Part shown: one piece after another, positions 20,245 through 22,016 of the stretch
How the letters are laid out: each line of letters begins with the position of its first letter
Numbering within the stretch: the first letter of the stretch is position 1
The notes under the pieces: model-generated
What the model was told of the DNA's origin: nothing
The model's database searches: none
The model's input: the letters and a program-made list of their open reading frames with translations, nothing else
Origin: Nitrospirota bacterium
Lineage (GTDB): Bacteria; Nitrospirota; JAOUDF01
Length of the DNA: 22,016 bases
NCBI GenBank assembly: GCA_029859385.1
Contig: JAOUDF010000019.1
Location: 1 to 22,016 of the forward strand
Direction: 5' to 3'
Position numbers and translations under genes: made by a program

Positions 20245-22016
20245 ATGAGCAAAAAAATGCTGATCAACGCGAGCCATCCCGAGGAAAGCAGGGTGGCCAT
20301 CCTGGAGGACGGGATCCTTCAGGAACTGGATATCGAGATCTTTGGCAAGGAACAGATAAAAGGAAACATCTACAAGGCCTTTGTGGTAAAGGTGGAGCCG
20401 GGACTCCAGGCCGCCTTTGTCGACTACGGCGGCAACCGCCACGGCTTCATCCCCTTCGGCGAAATCCAGAACAAATACTACAAATGGCGGGACGGAGCCG
20501 ACAAGAGCAAACGCCCCCGCATCCAGGACGTCATCCACAAGGGGACTGAGTTCCTCGTGCAGGTGGTCAAGGGAGAGCGGGACAACAAGGGGGCAAGCCT
20601 CACGACGTATATCTCCCTCGCCGGCCGCTATCTCGTGCTTATGCCGGGCAGCGACACCGCGGGCATCTCCCGGAAGATCGAGGGAGAGGAGCAGCGGAAG
20701 AAGATGAAGGAACTGCTGGAGGGGCTTGACATCCCCGACCGGTTCGGCGTCATCGTGCGCACCGCGGGCATGGGAAGGACCAAGCAGGAGATCGCCCGCG
20801 ATTACGCCTACCTCATGAAGCTCTGGGAGACCATCGAGTTTTCGGAGGCCGACGTCGCCGCCCCAAGCCTCATCTACCAGGAATACGACCTGGTGACCCG
20901 GATGATCCGCGACTACTTCACCACCGAGATCGATGAAATCCTCATCGACAACAAGGATGTCTTCAGGAAGACGCGAGACTTCTTCAGGGCGCTGATGCCG
21001 CGCTACACCAAGATCGTCAAGCTCTACCAGGAGCGCCGCCCCATATTCTCCAAGTACCAGACCGAAGAGCAGATCGAGAAGATCTACGACCAGCGAGTGC
21101 CGTTGAAATCGGGCGGGTCTCTCGTCATCAACCAGACCGAAGCCCTGGTCGCCATCGACGTCAACTCGGGGAAATCGACCAGCGAAAAGGGCGTGGAAGA
21201 AACCGCCTTCAAGACCAACATGGAGGCCGCCGAAGAGGTGGCGCGGCAGCTGAGGCTCCGCGACATGGGCGGGCTTGTGGTCATCGATTTCATCGACATG
21301 GAAGACCGCAAGCACCGTCATGAGGTCGAGAAGACGTTGAAGAACGCCTTCAAGGCCGACAAGGCCCGGGTCCAGCTGGCGAAGATATCGGAGTTCGGCC
21401 TTATGGAGCTCTCGCGGCAGAGAATCAAGCCGCCCGTCAGCGAAGGAAGCTATATTCCCTGCCCTCACTGCGAAGCCAAGGGCCGGGTAAAATCCACCGA
21501 AGCCGCTGCTTTGGGCGCCATTCGAAAGCTGCATGCCCAGGGCGCAAAGAAAGAGTTCAGGTCCGCCCAGATCACCCTCCCCTCGGCGGTAGCCTTCTAT
21601 CTGCTCAACCAGAAGCGTCACGAAATCATCCGACTGGAAAACGACTACGGCATGCGCATCTCGGTGCTGGCCTCCGAGAGGCTTCTTCCTGCCCAGTTCG
21701 TACTGGAAACAGAGCGCCTGGGAGAAGGGGCCGAGTTTATCGAGAGACGCTCGGTTGATCGGACGCCGGAGCGAAAAGCGGCAGTAACGGGGGCCATGGA
21801 GCTGTTCCTGCAGAAAGCCGCGATGGAAGCCGGAGAAGAGACGCAAATCCCGGAAGATGAAACGCCTGCCGCCTCATCCATGGAAGAGATAGAGAATGAT
21901 GAACAGCCCGAAGGCGAAAAAGTCGAGGGAACTTCGGAAGGCGAAGAGAAGGCCGAAAGGCCAGGCCGATCGAGACGGTCCCGCCGGGGCAGGCGGGAGC
22001 GGGCGCGCAAAGGCAA
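20245..22016 (+). CDS. rng: ribonuclease E/G, 3' end outside the window
   Basis: An endoribonuclease of rRNA maturation and mRNA decay. 590 codons are present with no stop before the window ends. The start is ATG at 20245, with AAGGAAG closely upstream. An S1 domain covers about 38-125. The RNase H-like and DNase I-like catalytic parts carry the two Mg-binding Asp, D305 (VAIDVNSGK) and D348 (VVIDFIDME), matching E. coli RNase E D303 and D346. The Zn-link CPHC (C406, C409), which joins dimers, is present. After about residue 500 the sequence becomes acidic and then strongly Arg-rich (RSRRSRRGRRERARKG), like a short RNA- or partner-binding tail. The tail suggests an enzyme intermediate between RNase G and full RNase E. 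The symbol rng versus rne is not decidable without the 3' end. Confidence 0.95.
   Translation, partial: MSKKMLINASHPEESRVAILEDGILQELDIEIFGKEQIKGNIYKAFVVKVEPGLQAAFVDYGGNRHGFIPFGEIQNKYYKWRDGADKSKRPRIQDVIHKGTEFLVQVVKGERDNKGASLTTYISLAGRYLVLMPGSDTAGISRKIEGEEQRKKMKELLEGLDIPDRFGVIVRTAGMGRTKQEIARDYAYLMKLWETIEFSEADVAAPSLIYQEYDLVTRMIRDYFTTEIDEILIDNKDVFRKTRDFFRALMPRYTKIVKLYQERRPIFSKYQTEEQIEKIYDQRVPLKSGGSLVINQTEALVAIDVNSGKSTSEKGVEETAFKTNMEAAEEVARQLRLRDMGGLVVIDFIDMEDRKHRHEVEKTLKNAFKADKARVQLAKISEFGLMELSRQRIKPPVSEGSYIPCPHCEAKGRVKSTEAAALGAIRKLHAQGAKKEFRSAQITLPSAVAFYLLNQKRHEIIRLENDYGMRISVLASERLLPAQFVLETERLGEGAEFIERRSVDRTPERKAAVTGAMELFLQKAAMEAGEETQIPEDETPAASSMEEIENDEQPEGEKVEGTSEGEEKAERPGRSRRSRRGRRERARKG

Noticed and set aside
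19552..21846. 764-codon minus-strand frame across the radical SAM domain and RNase E/G
   Set aside because: It spans two unrelated plus-strand genes with intact catalytic motifs, so it is an antisense shadow.
1..22016. tRNA, rRNA, CRISPR array, complete IS or phage integrase
   Set aside because: No repeat-spacer pattern, tRNA-like T-loop/acceptor pattern, transposase or integrase motif was seen on either strand by eye. A covariance-model or repeat-finder run would be decisive.

Overview
The window looks like a chromosomal segment of a Geobacter-type deltaproteobacterium (Desulfuromonadales/Geobacterales). The basis is gene content: a TatD DNase fused to a radical SAM domain, a system II cytochrome c maturation pair (ResB/CcsA), a rubredoxin-less rubrerythrin, a motAB pair beside a FlrB/FlrC-like two-component system, and GTTGAAAAAGTC-type intergenic hairpins. 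Most of it is GC-rich, with Shine-Dalgarno sites close to GGAGG. The genus is an inference; no rRNA or species-diagnostic locus is present.

Layout. (1) 1-2525: a secreted thermonuclease-like protein and a convergent Y-family DNA polymerase. (2) 2526-5077: a lower-GC accessory patch, all on the minus strand. It holds a DUF5677-like protein, two small unknown proteins, a Bro-N (phage-antirepressor-like) protein and a 37-codon ORF. Everything from 5038 down to 3555 appears to read from one sigma70-type promoter at 5045-5073. The 17-bp spacer of that promoter is filled by a perfect palindrome containing GAAC-N4-GTTC. (3) 5168-6128: a double zinc-ribbon protein and a small unknown protein, convergent on a 150-bp run of five tandem hairpins. 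(4) 6280-8566: resB-ccsA operon on the minus strand, ended by a GC-rich hairpin. (5) 8835-10763: erythrin, a J-domain/CheW fusion, and the tRNA m7G46 methyltransferase trmB. (6) 10960-16766: motA, motB, a periplasmic TPR protein, a cytoplasmic PAS histidine kinase and a sigma54 activator. This is a motility and flagellar-regulation block. (7) 16912-18670: a TIM-barrel isomerase coupled to an FmdB-type zinc ribbon, then a TerB-like protein, all on the minus strand. (8) 18850-22016: the TatD/radical-SAM fusion and an RNase E/G gene that runs off the window.

The less ordinary signals are the following. A 145-bp MITE-like element (16767-16911) sits between directly repeated CTAG sites, and each CTAG copy supplies the stop codon of one of two convergent genes. 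A second long inverted repeat (41-bp arms, 18022-18194) lies on the other side of the isomerase-fmdB unit. The minus-strand accessory operon has an operator inside its promoter and an apparently leaderless first ORF. A J domain is fused to CheW. No tRNA, rRNA, CRISPR array, intact transposase or integrase was found.
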